From Gemmatimonadota bacterium (GTDB lineage Bacteria; Gemmatimonadota; Gemmatimonadetes; Gemmatimonadales; Gemmatimonadaceae): DNA of 64,000 bases. The stretch lies in assembly GCA_021299375.1 (NCBI GenBank), contig JAJTGR010000018.1:1-64000 (forward strand). The letters are read 5' to 3'. Of the stretch, positions 19,115-28,667 are shown in pieces (the stretch's first letter is position 1; each line of letters opens with the position of its first letter). The notes under the pieces were generated by a model. It was not told where the DNA came from and made no database searches. It saw only the letters and a program-made list of their open reading frames with translations. A program made the translations under genes and the position numbers.

Positions 19115-20014
19115 CTACCGCCGTTCCTGCAACTGCCGTTCGATATCCACGAGGGTCTGCGTGACGACCTCCGGCCGTTCCTCCGGCAGCAGGTGCCCGC
19201 CGTCTTCCACCTGCCACGTCATCCCGGGCATCCCACGGGCGGCCCGCTCCAGCGGCCCGACGGGGATCCAGCGGTCGCCGCGGGCGGCTACGAGGTGCAC
19301 TGACGCCCGGAGGGAGCCGAGGTCGCGCCGCAGCGCGGGCAGGTCCCATCGCGACATCATGGTGAGGGCGGCGTGGACGTGTTCGGGGGTGGCGCACAAG
19401 GCGCGGTAGCGCGCGCGTTGCGCCTCGGTGAGGCGACTGCCGGTGCTGGCCAGCATCTGTTCGACAAGGCGGGTGCCGGACGCGAGGCGGGCCGCCCCGT
19501 CGGCAACGGGGCCGGACTCGACGAGGAACCCAAGCAGCGGCGCCACGAAGGCGACGTACCAGGCCGGCGGGGCGATGAGGGCCGGACAGAAGCCGACGAG
19601 GCGCTGCGGCGTCATGAGTCCGTCAACCGTCATGCGCAGCAGCACGGACAAGCCGGCCGAGTGGCCCGCCGCAACCACCGGCCGCTCTCCGAGTGCGGTC
19701 AGCACCTCCCCCACCGCGCGCGCCATGCCCGAGAGCGCATACGGGTTGCGGCGGCGCTCCACGTCGGCGGGCACGTGCGTGTAGCCGTGTCCCGGCAGAT
19801 CGAGGCTCACGATGTGGAAGTGAGGCGCCAGAGCAGCGGTGCACCCGGCCCAGGAATGGGTGCTTCCTCCCGCGCCATGCACCAGCAGCAGGGTTGGACC
19901 GTCCCCCTGACGCTGCACATGCCACCGGATACCTCCGACTTCGTGGAACGCGGAGGCGTGGGCATCCGGCCAGTCCGGCGGCGGCGTGCGGAGCGAAACA
20001 GGATGGGAAAGCAT
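19115..20014 (-). CDS. bchO: alpha/beta hydrolase, BchO-type Mg-chelatase accessory protein
   Basis: GGIRWHVQRQGDGPTLLLVHGAGGSTHSWAG...LDLPGHGYT; GHSAG nucleophile elbow; ATG at 20014 inferred. Confidence 0.85.
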   Translation of the reverse strand: MLSHPVSLRTPPPDWPDAHASAFHEVGGIRWHVQRQGDGPTLLLVHGAGGSTHSWAGCTAALAPHFHIVSLDLPGHGYTHVPADVERRRNPYALSGMARAVGEVLTALGERPVVAAGHSAGLSVLLRMTVDGLMTPQRLVGFCPALIAPPAWYVAFVAPLLGFLVESGPVADGAARLASGTRLVEQMLASTGSRLTEAQRARYRALCATPEHVHAALTMMSRWDLPALRRDLGSLRASVHLVAARGDRWIPVGPLERAARGMPGMTWQVEDGGHLLPEERPEVVTQTLVDIERQLQERR

Positions 20015-20090
20015 GAGATTTTTGGGCCGAGACGCGCCGGGAGGGCGAAAACGTGTGGATGTACCGTAAATTCTTCTTGACGCATCGAAC

Positions 20091-20108
20091 CGTAAGGTCC
20101 AGTTTACA
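20091..20108. promoter_or_regulatory. near-match PpsR-type box (CGT-N12-ACA) in puf upstream region
   Basis: CGTAAGGTCCAGTTTACA; reverse complement TGTAAACTGGACCTTACG resembles the bchG box TGTAAACTAGACTAGACA. Confidence 0.4.
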
Positions 20109-20127
20109 CCCGAGTCCGAGAAGCATC

Positions 20128-20148
20128 GCCGCCCGTTACTTGGGCGGC
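20128..20148 (+). other. hairpin in puf leader (GCCGCCC-GTTACTT-GGGCGGC)
   Basis: 7-bp perfect inverted repeat, 7-nt loop, 55 nt upstream of pufB ATG. Confidence 0.5.
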
Positions 20149-20202
20149 ATCCCAGCCGCGCGGGACGAGCGCGGTAGTCCAATCAGTTCCCCGGAGGCAG
20201 AG

Positions 20203-20337
20203 ATGTCGGAAAAGGGCGGAATGACCGAGGAAGAGGCGCGCCGCTTCCACGGCTACATGGTGACCGGCACCATGGGCTACATCGTCGTCGCCGCGGTCGC
20301 GCATTTTCTTGCGTGGTCGTGGCGTCCGTGGTTCTAA
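20203..20337 (+). CDS. pufB: light-harvesting complex beta polypeptide
   Basis: MSEKGGMTEEEARRFHGYMVTGTMGYIVVAAVAHFLAWSWRPWF, canonical LH beta with conserved A..H. Confidence 0.95.
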   Translation: MSEKGGMTEEEARRFHGYMVTGTMGYIVVAAVAHFLAWSWRPWF

Positions 20338-20363
20338 CCCTCTGAGTTCTATCGGGAGACATC

Positions 20364-20528
20364 ATGCATAGGATTTGGATGGGCACGGACCCCCACCTGA
20401 TCATGAGCGCGCTTGGCACGTTCCTGGTTGGGTGCGTTCTCGTGCTGCACATCTGGGCATTCGGTCAGTTCAACTGGCCGGGCACTCTCAAGGCCAAGTA
20501 CGCGACGCCTGCTGCCGCCACCCGCTGA
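20364..20528 (+). CDS. pufA: light-harvesting alpha-type polypeptide (first of two)
   Basis: MHRIWMGTDPHLIMSALGTFLVGCVLVLHIWAFGQFNWPGTLKAKYATPAAATR; conserved MHRIW start and TM His. Confidence 0.88.
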   Translation: MHRIWMGTDPHLIMSALGTFLVGCVLVLHIWAFGQFNWPGTLKAKYATPAAATR

Positions 20529-20537
20529 GGAGCACAT

Positions 20538-20753
20538 ATGCACCGCATTTGGCTGATGTTTGACCCGCGGCGCGTCATGGTGGCCCTGGTGGGCTTCCTC
20601 GCCGTGCTTGCGCTGGTCATTCACTTCATCCTGCTCAGTTCGCAGCGTTACTCGTGGATCGAGAACGGTACGCTCGGTGCTGATCAGGCCCCCGTCGGGG
20701 CGTCGGCTCCGGCGGCGGCGGCAGAAATGTCGCCGCTCCCGCCCGGCCGGTAA
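20538..20753 (+). CDS. pufA: light-harvesting 1 alpha-type polypeptide (second of two)
   Basis: [44 protein letters not shown], canonical LH1 alpha, with an A/P-rich C-terminal tail. Confidence 0.93.
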   Translation: MHRIWLMFDPRRVMVALVGFLAVLALVIHFILLSSQRYSWIENGTLGADQAPVGASAPAAAAEMSPLPPGR

Positions 20754-20772
20754 CACGTCGAGCGTCGTTGCC

Positions 20773-20810
20773 GGGCTGGCGTTTCGCACGTGTCGGTGCG
20801 ACGCCAGCCC
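20773..20810 (+). other. intercistronic pufA-pufL hairpin
   Basis: GGGCTGGCGT-TT-CGCAC/GTGCG-ACGCCAGCCC stem with GTGTCG loop. Confidence 0.65.
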
Positions 20811-20933
20811 CGGCCGACGCCAAACGTCCGGCTGGTTGGTGGTAGTGCGTTGGCAGTCGTTGGCCGTCTTCTGGTGAGTTGCAGCCGTTCCCCCCCCCGC
20901 TGCCTTTTCTCTGCGCGTCCGGAGATATCGCCC

Positions 20934-21758
20934 ATGGCGATGCTGAGCTTCGAAAAGAAGTACCGTGTCCGCGGTGGTACGCTGATCGGCGGAGATCTCT
21001 TCGATTTCTGGTTCGGTCCGTTCTACGTGGGCTTCTTTGGTGTCACGACGATTTTCTTCGTCACGCTCGGCACGCTGCTCTGCGTGTGGGGGGCGGCGAT
21101 GGGACCGACGTGGAACCTCTGGCAGATCAACATTGCGCCACCCGACCTCAAGTACGGTCTGGGCCTCGCGCCACTCCGCGAAGGCGGGCTGTGGCAGATC
21201 ATCACCTTGTGCGCCGTCGGAGCCTTCGGTTCGTGGGCGCTGCGCCAAGCCGAGATTGCGCGCAAACTCGGCATGGGGATGCACGTGCCCTGGGCGTATG
21301 GCGGCGCGATTCTCGCCTACGTCACACTGGTCGTCATCCGCCCGCTGCTGCTCGGCGCGTGGGGCCACGGCTTTCCGTACGGCATCTTCTCGCACCTGGA
21401 CTGGGTGTCGAACGTGGGGTACCAGTACCTCCACTTCCACTACAATCCGGCGCACATGATCGCCGTGACGTTCTTCTTCACGAACTGCCTCGCTCTGGCG
21501 ATGCACGGTTCGCTCATCCTCTCGGTGACCAACCCGCCGAAGGGGACGCCGACCGGGACGAGTGAGCAGGAGAACGTCTTCTTCCGCGACCTGCTTGGCT
21601 ACTCGATCGGCGCAATCGGCATTCACCGGCTCGGCCTGTTCCTCGCGGTCGGCGCGGCGGTGTGGAGTGCCATCTGCATCGTGATTTCCGGCCCCTTCTG
21701 GAGCAAGGGCTGGCCCGAGTGGTGGAGCTGGTGGCTCAACCTTCCGATCTGGCGCTGA
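20934..21758 (+). CDS. pufL: photosynthetic reaction center subunit L
   Basis: [50 protein letters not shown]. Confidence 0.98.
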   Translation: MAMLSFEKKYRVRGGTLIGGDLFDFWFGPFYVGFFGVTTIFFVTLGTLLCVWGAAMGPTWNLWQINIAPPDLKYGLGLAPLREGGLWQIITLCAVGAFGSWALRQAEIARKLGMGMHVPWAYGGAILAYVTLVVIRPLLLGAWGHGFPYGIFSHLDWVSNVGYQYLHFHYNPAHMIAVTFFFTNCLALAMHGSLILSVTNPPKGTPTGTSEQENVFFRDLLGYSIGAIGIHRLGLFLAVGAAVWSAICIVISGPFWSKGWPEWWSWWLNLPIWR

Positions 21759-21773
21759 GGTCACAGGGCTCAC

Positions 21774-22901
21774 ATGCTCGAATACCAGAACCTCTTCACG
21801 CGCGTACAGGTCCGCACCGTACCCGAACCGGGCCTGCCGATCGACGAGTCGACCGGCACCCGGTATGGCAAGGGCACCTTCTCGTACCTCGCCGGCAAGT
21901 TCGGCGACGCACAGATCGGACCGATCTACCTCGGCTGGGCCGGCGTCCTGTCGTTGATCTTCGGCTTCATGGCCTTCGAGATCATCGGGCTCAACATGTG
22001 GGCGTCGGTGGGATGGGATCCGGTGGAGTTCATCCGCCAGCTCCCGTGGCTTGCCCTCGAGCCACCGCCACCGCAGTACGGCCTGCGCATTCCGCCGCTC
22101 AACCAGGGCGGGTGGTACCTGATGGCCGGGTTCTTCCTCACCGTCAGCATCATCCTCTGGTGGATCCGCATCTACCGCCGGGCTCGCGCCCTGCAGATGG
22201 GGACGCACCTGCCCTGGGCCTTCGCCAGCGCGATCTTCCTGTACTCGACGTTCTTCTTCCAGCCGCTGCTCGTCGGCAGCTGGAGCGAGATGGTGCCGTT
22301 CGGCATCTTCCCGCACCTCGACTGGACGTCGGCGTTCTCGATCCGCTACGGCAATCTGTACTACAACCCGTTCCATGCCCTCTCGATCGCGTTCCTGTAC
22401 GGATCGGCCGTGCTCTTCGCGATGCACGGGGCCACCATCCTGGCCGTCGCCCGCATGGGAGGGCAGAACGAAATCGAGCAGATCACCGACCGCGGTACCG
22501 CGGCCGAACGCTCGATGCTCTTCTGGCGCTGGTGCATGGGGTTCAACGCCACGATGGAGTCCATCCATCGCTGGGCGTGGTGGTTCGCGGTGTTGACCAC
22601 CTTCACCGGGGGGATCGGCATCCTGCTGACGGGCACCGTGGTCGACAACTGGTACCTCTGGGGCGTGAAGCACGGCCTCGTGGCCCCGTACCCGGCCCAG
22701 AACGTGCTGACGCCGGAGCAGCAGGAACTGCTGCGCGGCCGCTACCAGGGCACGGCGCCGGACACGTTCCCGACTTTTGTGGTGCCGCAGTCGGCAACCA
22801 TCCCTGATACCGCGGCCATGCTGGTGCCTGCGGACTCGGTGAAGGCGGACTCCACCGCGGCCAAGGACTCGACCGTGGCCCCTGCGGGAGGCAAGCAATG
22901 A
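21774..22901 (+). CDS. pufM: photosynthetic reaction center subunit M with C-terminal extension
   Basis: [48 protein letters not shown]; about 65 residues beyond usual end. Confidence 0.98.
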   Translation: MLEYQNLFTRVQVRTVPEPGLPIDESTGTRYGKGTFSYLAGKFGDAQIGPIYLGWAGVLSLIFGFMAFEIIGLNMWASVGWDPVEFIRQLPWLALEPPPPQYGLRIPPLNQGGWYLMAGFFLTVSIILWWIRIYRRARALQMGTHLPWAFASAIFLYSTFFFQPLLVGSWSEMVPFGIFPHLDWTSAFSIRYGNLYYNPFHALSIAFLYGSAVLFAMHGATILAVARMGGQNEIEQITDRGTAAERSMLFWRWCMGFNATMESIHRWAWWFAVLTTFTGGIGILLTGTVVDNWYLWGVKHGLVAPYPAQNVLTPEQQELLRGRYQGTAPDTFPTFVVPQSATIPDTAAMLVPADSVKADSTAAKDSTVAPAGGKQ

Positions 22902-24025
22902 GCAGCCGACGTCGTTTCCGTGCCCTGATCGGTGCCCCGATCGCCCTGCTGCTGCTGGGTGCCTGCGGCGATGCGGCGACCGACAGTGTGCAGGTGGGCT
23001 ATCGCGGTACCGCACTCGAGCAGAACTACGATCATGGCGACCTCAAGGCCAAGTTCGCCCAGGTCAAGATCCCGGCCCCGCCGCCGCCGGCGGGGGAGTC
23101 GCCCCCGGGACCGCTGCCGTGGCAGAACGTGCAGGTACTCAACGACATCAGCGTGGCGGAGTTCAACCGCACCATGATCGCCATGAGTACCTGGGTGGCG
23201 GGCACGGGCAACTGCGCCTACTGCCACAACATTGCGAATCTGGCCGCGGACACGCTTCCCAACGGCAAGCCGTTGTATGCGAAGATCGTCGCTCGACGCA
23301 TGCTGCAGATGACCCGCAACATCAACGGGAACTACGCGCAGCACGTGAAGAACACCGGCGTGACCTGCTACACGTGCCACATGGGCAAGCCGTTGCCGAA
23401 CGGGCTCTGGTTCTACTCGAGCCAGACCGACTACCTGCGGCACTACCTCGACCGTGACGGCGCCCGTGTCATCACTCAGGGCGTGACCCCGACGAACGAC
23501 AACCGCAGTTCGGTCAAGGCCGCGGAGTGGACCCACGCCCTCATGATCTCGCAGTCGCGGTCGCTGGGCGTGAACTGCACCTACTGCCACAACACGCGGC
23601 AGTTCGCCAGCTGGCAGGAAGCCCCGCCGGCCCGCGTCACGGCCTATCACGGCATCCTGATGCTGCGGGACGTCAACCGGAACTACCTCGCGCCGTTGCA
23701 GCCGGTGTATCCGGCGGTACGGCTCGGGGCGATGGGAGACGCGCCCAAGGCGCAGTGTGTGACCTGCCACAACGGTGCCTACAAGCCGCTGTATGGGGCC
23801 CAGATGGCCAAGGACTTCCCGGCCCTCTGGGGACGAGCCGACTGGAACGGTGTCCCGTTCCCGGGGCTGGGTGCGCCTCGGGGAGGGGCGGCGGATAGTG
23901 CGGCTGCCATGCCGGCTCCGGCCACTCCGGCCACTCCGGCCCCTGCACCAGTGGCACCGAAGCGCAGTAGTGCCCGCCCGGTGCCCCCCAACAGTGCGGT
24001 TGGGGCCGCGGGCGGCACGAACTAG
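22898..24025 (+). CDS. pufC: tetraheme reaction center cytochrome c subunit (lipoprotein)
   Basis: four CXXCH motifs (CAYCH, CYTCH, CTYCH, CVTCH), lipobox LLGAC. Confidence 0.97.
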   Translation: MSSRRRFRALIGAPIALLLLGACGDAATDSVQVGYRGTALEQNYDHGDLKAKFAQVKIPAPPPPAGESPPGPLPWQNVQVLNDISVAEFNRTMIAMSTWVAGTGNCAYCHNIANLAADTLPNGKPLYAKIVARRMLQMTRNINGNYAQHVKNTGVTCYTCHMGKPLPNGLWFYSSQTDYLRHYLDRDGARVITQGVTPTNDNRSSVKAAEWTHALMISQSRSLGVNCTYCHNTRQFASWQEAPPARVTAYHGILMLRDVNRNYLAPLQPVYPAVRLGAMGDAPKAQCVTCHNGAYKPLYGAQMAKDFPALWGRADWNGVPFPGLGAPRGGAADSAAAMPAPATPATPAPAPVAPKRSSARPVPPNSAVGAAGGTN

Positions 24026-24044
24026 GCCGGACACGTTCTCGAGT

Positions 24045-24079
24045 GCCCCGCGGCGCCCCGGCGTCGCGGGGCTTTTCGC
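24045..24079 (+). terminator. Rho-independent terminator after pufC
   Basis: GCCCCGCG-GCGCCCCGGCGT-CGCGGGGC stem followed by TTTTCGCTTTT. Confidence 0.75.
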
Positions 24080-24135
24080 TTTTCCGGTCGAAACCCGATT
24101 CGTTAGCTTGGCATTGATCGAGTGGCGATGCCGCC

Positions 24136-24819
24136 ATGACGGCGCCCGTTCCGTCTTCCCCTCCACCGAGTCCTCTTGTGTCTACCCGACGCCTTCCCGT
24201 CTACATCCTTGCCGACGTGTCCGGTTCGATGCAGGGCACTCCCATCGAATCGGTGAAGTCGGGCATCCGCCAGCTGCACCGCGACCTGCTGGGCGATCCG
24301 CAGGCCATCGAGAGCGCCTACCTCTCGGTCCTCACCTTCTCGAACAGCGCGCAGCAGCTTGTGCCGCTTACCGAGGTGGCGATGTTCAACCCGCCCGAGC
24401 TCGTCGCCAGCGGCTCGACCAACTTCGGCGACGGCCTGCGCCTGCTGCTGGAATCGTTCGATCGCGAGATCGTGCGCACCACGGCCGAGCAGAAAGGCGA
24501 CTGGCGCCCCCTGGTGTTCATTCTCTCCGATGGCGCGCCGACGGATGTCGAGTGGCCGGTGTACGCGCAGCAGCTGCGCGAGCGGCGCCCGGCCAACATC
24601 ATCGCCGTGGCCTGCGGTGACCAGGCGGATGTCGAGGTGCTCAAGCAGGTCACGGAAATCGTGATCCAGATGCAGGACATGTCGCCGGACGCCTTCAAGG
24701 CGTTCTTCCGCTTCGTCTCGGCCTCGGTCAAGCAGACAAGTGCCAAGGTCGGCGCCCTCGCTGACGGTCAGGGGATCACGCTTCCCCCGCCGCCGCCGGG
24801 CATCACGATCGTTCCGTAA
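24136..24819 (+). CDS. TerY-like von Willebrand factor A domain protein
   Basis: RRLPVYILADVSGSMQGTPIESVKSGIRQLHRDLLGDPQAIESAYLSVLTFSNSAQQLVPLTE; MIDAS DVSGS; EQKGDWRPLVFILSDGAPTD. Confidence 0.88.
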   Translation: MTAPVPSSPPPSPLVSTRRLPVYILADVSGSMQGTPIESVKSGIRQLHRDLLGDPQAIESAYLSVLTFSNSAQQLVPLTEVAMFNPPELVASGSTNFGDGLRLLLESFDREIVRTTAEQKGDWRPLVFILSDGAPTDVEWPVYAQQLRERRPANIIAVACGDQADVEVLKQVTEIVIQMQDMSPDAFKAFFRFVSASVKQTSAKVGALADGQGITLPPPPPGITIVP

Positions 24820-24827
24820 CGCCTCGC

Positions 24828-25913
24828 GTGCACTCCGAACTCCCCACCGCCCCCGGCGCCGCGGACGCGCCAACGGGGGACGCGGGGCGCCCGGCCACCG
24901 AGGCGGTGTCGGCGTCCACCACCCCGGAGGCCGTGGCCCCGCTGGCGCCGTTGGAAGCCCCACCGCGCGCCGTCTGGACGTCTCTCGCCCCCGCCGTGCC
25001 GTGGTGTCCTGCCGAGTGGATCGGTCACCTCGAGGCCGTCGCCCCCGGACTGGCCACGGCGGTCGCCACCACCGAGGCGGGTGAGGCCGTCGGCGATCGC
25101 CTCGCCGCGCACGGCTGGACGCTCGTGATGGCGTCGCGCCGTGGACGCCTGCACGCGCATCGTGGTGATCACCGGGAGGACGCCGGCGCCATTTCGGGCA
25201 TGCCGAGCGGATGGTGCGCCGCCGTTGCCGACGGCGCCGGGTCCGCCGCGTGGAGCCGCCTCGGCGCGGCGATGGCCACCCACGTGTTCACCCACGCCGT
25301 GCGTGCAGAGCTGGCGACGGGTGGCCGCGCCGGCGACACGCTGGCCACGGCCATGCAGCGCGCCGCAGACGCCACCAACCGGGCCCTGCGCGACTTTGCC
25401 TCCCGCTCCGGGCTGGCCCTGCGCGACTTGCGCACGACGTTGCTGTCCGTGGCGCTGCACCAGGGCTCGCTGGCCGTCATGCAGGTGGGCGATGGGGCCA
25501 TGGCGCTCCTGCACACCGGGCGCGTCGTCATTCATCCGCACGCCGCGGCCACCGGCGACTACTCCGGCGAGGTTACGCACTTTCTCCCCGATGACGGCGC
25601 CGTGGAGCACTTGCGGCAATCGCTGGCCGTACGCGACGCCGACGACTGCGTGGGGGTCGTGCTCGCCACCGACGGTGTGGACGATCCGTACTATCCGTTC
25701 ACGCGACACGTGGGCTCGCTGTACGCGCAGCTCCTGCATGGCACCACCGCCGAGACGCCGTTGCCAGCGGGCCTTGTGCCGGTGCGGCAGGCGCCGGTGT
25801 TCGATGCGCCGGATCCCGTGCGCGCGCTCAGTGAATGGCTGGCGTTCGAGAAGCGCGGGGAGAACGACGACCGGACGCTGTGCGTCATCCGGCGGGACGG
25901 CACGTCATGGTGA
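24828..25913 (+). CDS. PP2C-family Ser/Thr protein phosphatase
   Basis: GWCAAVADGAGSAAWSRLGA, MQVGDGAMALL, VVLATDGVDDPYYPF; GTG start inferred. Confidence 0.8.
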   Translation: MHSELPTAPGAADAPTGDAGRPATEAVSASTTPEAVAPLAPLEAPPRAVWTSLAPAVPWCPAEWIGHLEAVAPGLATAVATTEAGEAVGDRLAAHGWTLVMASRRGRLHAHRGDHREDAGAISGMPSGWCAAVADGAGSAAWSRLGAAMATHVFTHAVRAELATGGRAGDTLATAMQRAADATNRALRDFASRSGLALRDLRTTLLSVALHQGSLAVMQVGDGAMALLHTGRVVIHPHAAATGDYSGEVTHFLPDDGAVEHLRQSLAVRDADDCVGVVLATDGVDDPYYPFTRHVGSLYAQLLHGTTAETPLPAGLVPVRQAPVFDAPDPVRALSEWLAFEKRGENDDRTLCVIRRDGTSW

Positions 25914-25944
25914 CCGGCCTCGCCACCACGATCGGTCGCTGACC

Positions 25945-27366
25945 ATGGGTGTGGTGCATGTCCGCCTCACCGACGGGCGCGTCCTGCAGATCGACGACGA
26001 GCCGGTGGGCACTGGTGCCGAGAAGCGGGTGTTCCTCACCCGAGATCGGCAGTACGCCGTCGGGTTCTATTACGGCGCGCTGAGTGATCGGCGGGAACGC
26101 GTGGACCGACTCACCCGCATCCTCACCAACTACAACCCCACGCTCGCCGCCAACGGCACCTACTGGTCGCCGTATTTCTGCTGGCCGGTGGGCGTCGTCG
26201 ATGGGGTGAACGCCATCCCGCTGGCGTTTGCGCAGCGGCAGCAGCTGGTGTGGCCCCCCCTCGCCGTGGTCACGCCAACCTACCGCGGCAACTTCTACTT
26301 CAGCGACCGGTTCGGCTCGAAGCAGGAGAAGGAGGTGCGGTGGTTCACCGGTGGCAAGGCGTCCAGGTTCGTGCCTCAGGCCGAGACTGGGTCGCTGCTC
26401 ACGCGCCTTCAGGTGGCCGTGCGCCTCGCGCGGGCAGTGCGCCGGCTGCACATGGCGGGACTCGCGCATGCCGACCTGTCCAACAAGAACGTACTCGTCG
26501 ATCCCAAGGGCGGGGATGCCTGCATCATCGACATCGACTCGCTCGTCGTGCCAGGCGTGGCGCCGCCGTCTGTGCTGGGTACGCCGGGGTACATCGCGCC
26601 GGAGGTGCTCGCCAACAAGGCCCAGCCCAGCATCGCCACCGACAAGCATGCGTTGGCCGTGCTGCTCTACGAGCTGCTGCTCCAGCGGCACCCGCTGCAG
26701 GGCAAGCGCGTGAACAGTACGCGCTCCGCCGAGGAAGACGAACAACTGTCGATGGGGGCGCGCGCCCTGTTCATCGAGCATCCCACCGACCAACGCAATC
26801 CGCCGCACACGCCGATCAGCGTGCCCTTCACGCGGCTCGGGCCGGCGCTGGCCCAGTGTTTCACCCGCACGTTCGTGGACGGATTGCACACGCCAAACCG
26901 GCGCGCGGACGCCGCTGAATGGGAGGTGGCCCTCTACCGAACGATGCAGCGCGTCCATCCCCTCCCTTCGGGCAAGTGGACCGTGGTGGGCCCTGGCCTC
27001 CCCCTGGCGTCGCTGGCGGGCGATGAGCGCCTCTCCGGGCCGGTGCTGGTGGCCCATGTGCTCCGCGAGACGCCGGAGGGCGTGGTCGACGAGCAGGATC
27101 TGTTGGTCCTGTTCCATCACCTCGCCCTGCACGACTGGCACCTGCGCATCGGCTCGCTGCCGAACGAGAAGGCCGATCGGACTCCGCGTGGCTATGTGGC
27201 GCAGCACGGCGGCAAGTGGTGGCTCGTGAACACCAGCGACACCCCCTGGGACGTGATCGACGGCCCGCGCATCGGACGCAACGCCTCGGTGGAGTGCGTG
27301 AGCGGCCTCACGCTGCGGATCGGCGAAGCGTTGCCGGCCCGTGTGCTGCGGATCGGAACCCTGTAG
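25945..27366 (+). CDS. Ser/Thr protein kinase of a TerY-P-type triad
   Basis: LHMAGLAHADLSNKNVLVDPKGGDACIIDIDSLVVPGVAPPSVLGTPGYIAPEV catalytic core; ATG at 25945. Confidence 0.82.
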   Translation: MGVVHVRLTDGRVLQIDDEPVGTGAEKRVFLTRDRQYAVGFYYGALSDRRERVDRLTRILTNYNPTLAANGTYWSPYFCWPVGVVDGVNAIPLAFAQRQQLVWPPLAVVTPTYRGNFYFSDRFGSKQEKEVRWFTGGKASRFVPQAETGSLLTRLQVAVRLARAVRRLHMAGLAHADLSNKNVLVDPKGGDACIIDIDSLVVPGVAPPSVLGTPGYIAPEVLANKAQPSIATDKHALAVLLYELLLQRHPLQGKRVNSTRSAEEDEQLSMGARALFIEHPTDQRNPPHTPISVPFTRLGPALAQCFTRTFVDGLHTPNRRADAAEWEVALYRTMQRVHPLPSGKWTVVGPGLPLASLAGDERLSGPVLVAHVLRETPEGVVDEQDLLVLFHHLALHDWHLRIGSLPNEKADRTPRGYVAQHGGKWWLVNTSDTPWDVIDGPRIGRNASVECVSGLTLRIGEALPARVLRIGTL

Positions 27367-27397
27367 CCGCCACCCATCAGCGCGGTATCGTTCGGCC

Positions 27398-28657
27398 ATG
27401 GCTTCCGTTCCTCGGCACGACCCTCCGAACGACGCGTTCGCGCGTGTGAGCGCGGCGCTGCTGGCCGTGTGGCCAACAGTGCAGGATCAGGCGGCGGGGC
27501 TCTCGGCGGCAGAACGGAGTCTCGTACTGGACGAGTGCGGTAGCGACTACCGCCCCCTCGTGGAGCTGCTGCTCGACATCGGGCGGCAGCTTCGCCCGAC
27601 ACTCCTGGCGTTTGGCACCGCGCCGCAGTCCATTGCCGTCTGGGCGACCATGCGGGCCCCGCTGGTGCATCGCCTCGTGGCCACGCGCTACCTGCAACCG
27701 GATGTGGCGCGCTGGGCCGTGGATGTCTGGGGGCGCGTCCACGGCGTGGCGCCACCGCCGGAATCACCAGTCGCGGTGCCGCCCGGCAGGGTACCGGCAC
27801 CGGGTGGCCTGTCGACGCCGGCTGTCACTGTCTCCGGCGGTGCCGCGCGGCGCCCACCGACGCGGCCGGTCGTGGTCAGCCCGGCGAGTATCGCGCCGGC
27901 CGCCCTCGGCAACGTCCCGTCCTGGGCGGGGGGCCCGGTGTCGCCCCGCGTTGGCGTCAGGGCGACAGCGCTGGCGGCGAGCGGCCGGCTGGTGGTGAGT
28001 GGCACGACATCGACCGGCCCGCGGTACCAGCCGGCCGAGCGTCGCGCCGCAGTCGTCTTGGCCATACTGTTGGGGGCGATCGCGACCGGCCTGTTCCACA
28101 CGTTTCGCGAACGCGCCGGGGAGTCGGCACGACCTGCCGAGCGTGAGGATCGGACGCGCCGGGGCGATTCCCTGGTGGCGGGGGTCAGCGACAGCGTGGC
28201 ACCCGTGATGTCGGTACGCGACGATTCAACGCCAGCCCCGACGCGAGTGGCCGGGGCAATCACGGGCTCCTTCGTCGACACCGGCGTCGGGGGGCGCTAC
28301 GTCGTCACGCCACACGTGCGGGACGTCAGCGGAACCGAGACCTGCGCGGCCGTGGCGCGCGCGTTGGGCGCCGGCCGGGAGACGCTGGAACTCGTGAAGC
28401 ATCAGCCAGGCGTCCGCACCTTCGAGCTGACGACCCGTGCGGTGACGGGAACGCTGGATCCCGACGGCTGGTTTACCGCACATCCGCGATCCGGGACCAC
28501 CAACAACGTCAACTGGCAGTTCCGCATGCGTGGCCGATTCGGTCCCAATGGATTCAGCGCCGTGAGCGAGACGTACACCGAGGCCATCCTTCGCTGGGGG
28601 CGCACCCAGCAGTGCGTGGTGACTGCCGAGCTCACGGGCCGTCGCCTTCCCGGCTGA
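27398..28657 (+). CDS. uncharacterized single-pass membrane-anchored protein; paralog of the next CDS
   Basis: N-terminal helical domain DYRPLVELLLDIGRQL...LQPDVARWAVDVWG, P/A-rich linker, TM AAVVLAILLGAIATGLF, C-terminal domain with DPDGWF. Confidence 0.65.
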   Translation: MASVPRHDPPNDAFARVSAALLAVWPTVQDQAAGLSAAERSLVLDECGSDYRPLVELLLDIGRQLRPTLLAFGTAPQSIAVWATMRAPLVHRLVATRYLQPDVARWAVDVWGRVHGVAPPPESPVAVPPGRVPAPGGLSTPAVTVSGGAARRPPTRPVVVSPASIAPAALGNVPSWAGGPVSPRVGVRATALAASGRLVVSGTTSTGPRYQPAERRAAVVLAILLGAIATGLFHTFRERAGESARPAEREDRTRRGDSLVAGVSDSVAPVMSVRDDSTPAPTRVAGAITGSFVDTGVGGRYVVTPHVRDVSGTETCAAVARALGAGRETLELVKHQPGVRTFELTTRAVTGTLDPDGWFTAHPRSGTTNNVNWQFRMRGRFGPNGFSAVSETYTEAILRWGRTQQCVVTAELTGRRLPG

Positions 28658-28667
28658 GACGTCGCCC

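Noticed and set aside
20349-23015. 888-aa minus-strand ORF antisense to the puf operon
   Set aside because: R/H/E/D-rich translation typical of high-GC third-position antisense artefacts; opposite strand encodes unmistakable PufA/L/M.
24136-27366. Complete tellurite-resistance (terZABCDE) operon
   Set aside because: Only TerY-like, PP2C and kinase genes are present; no TerD-domain or TerC proteins seen in the window.
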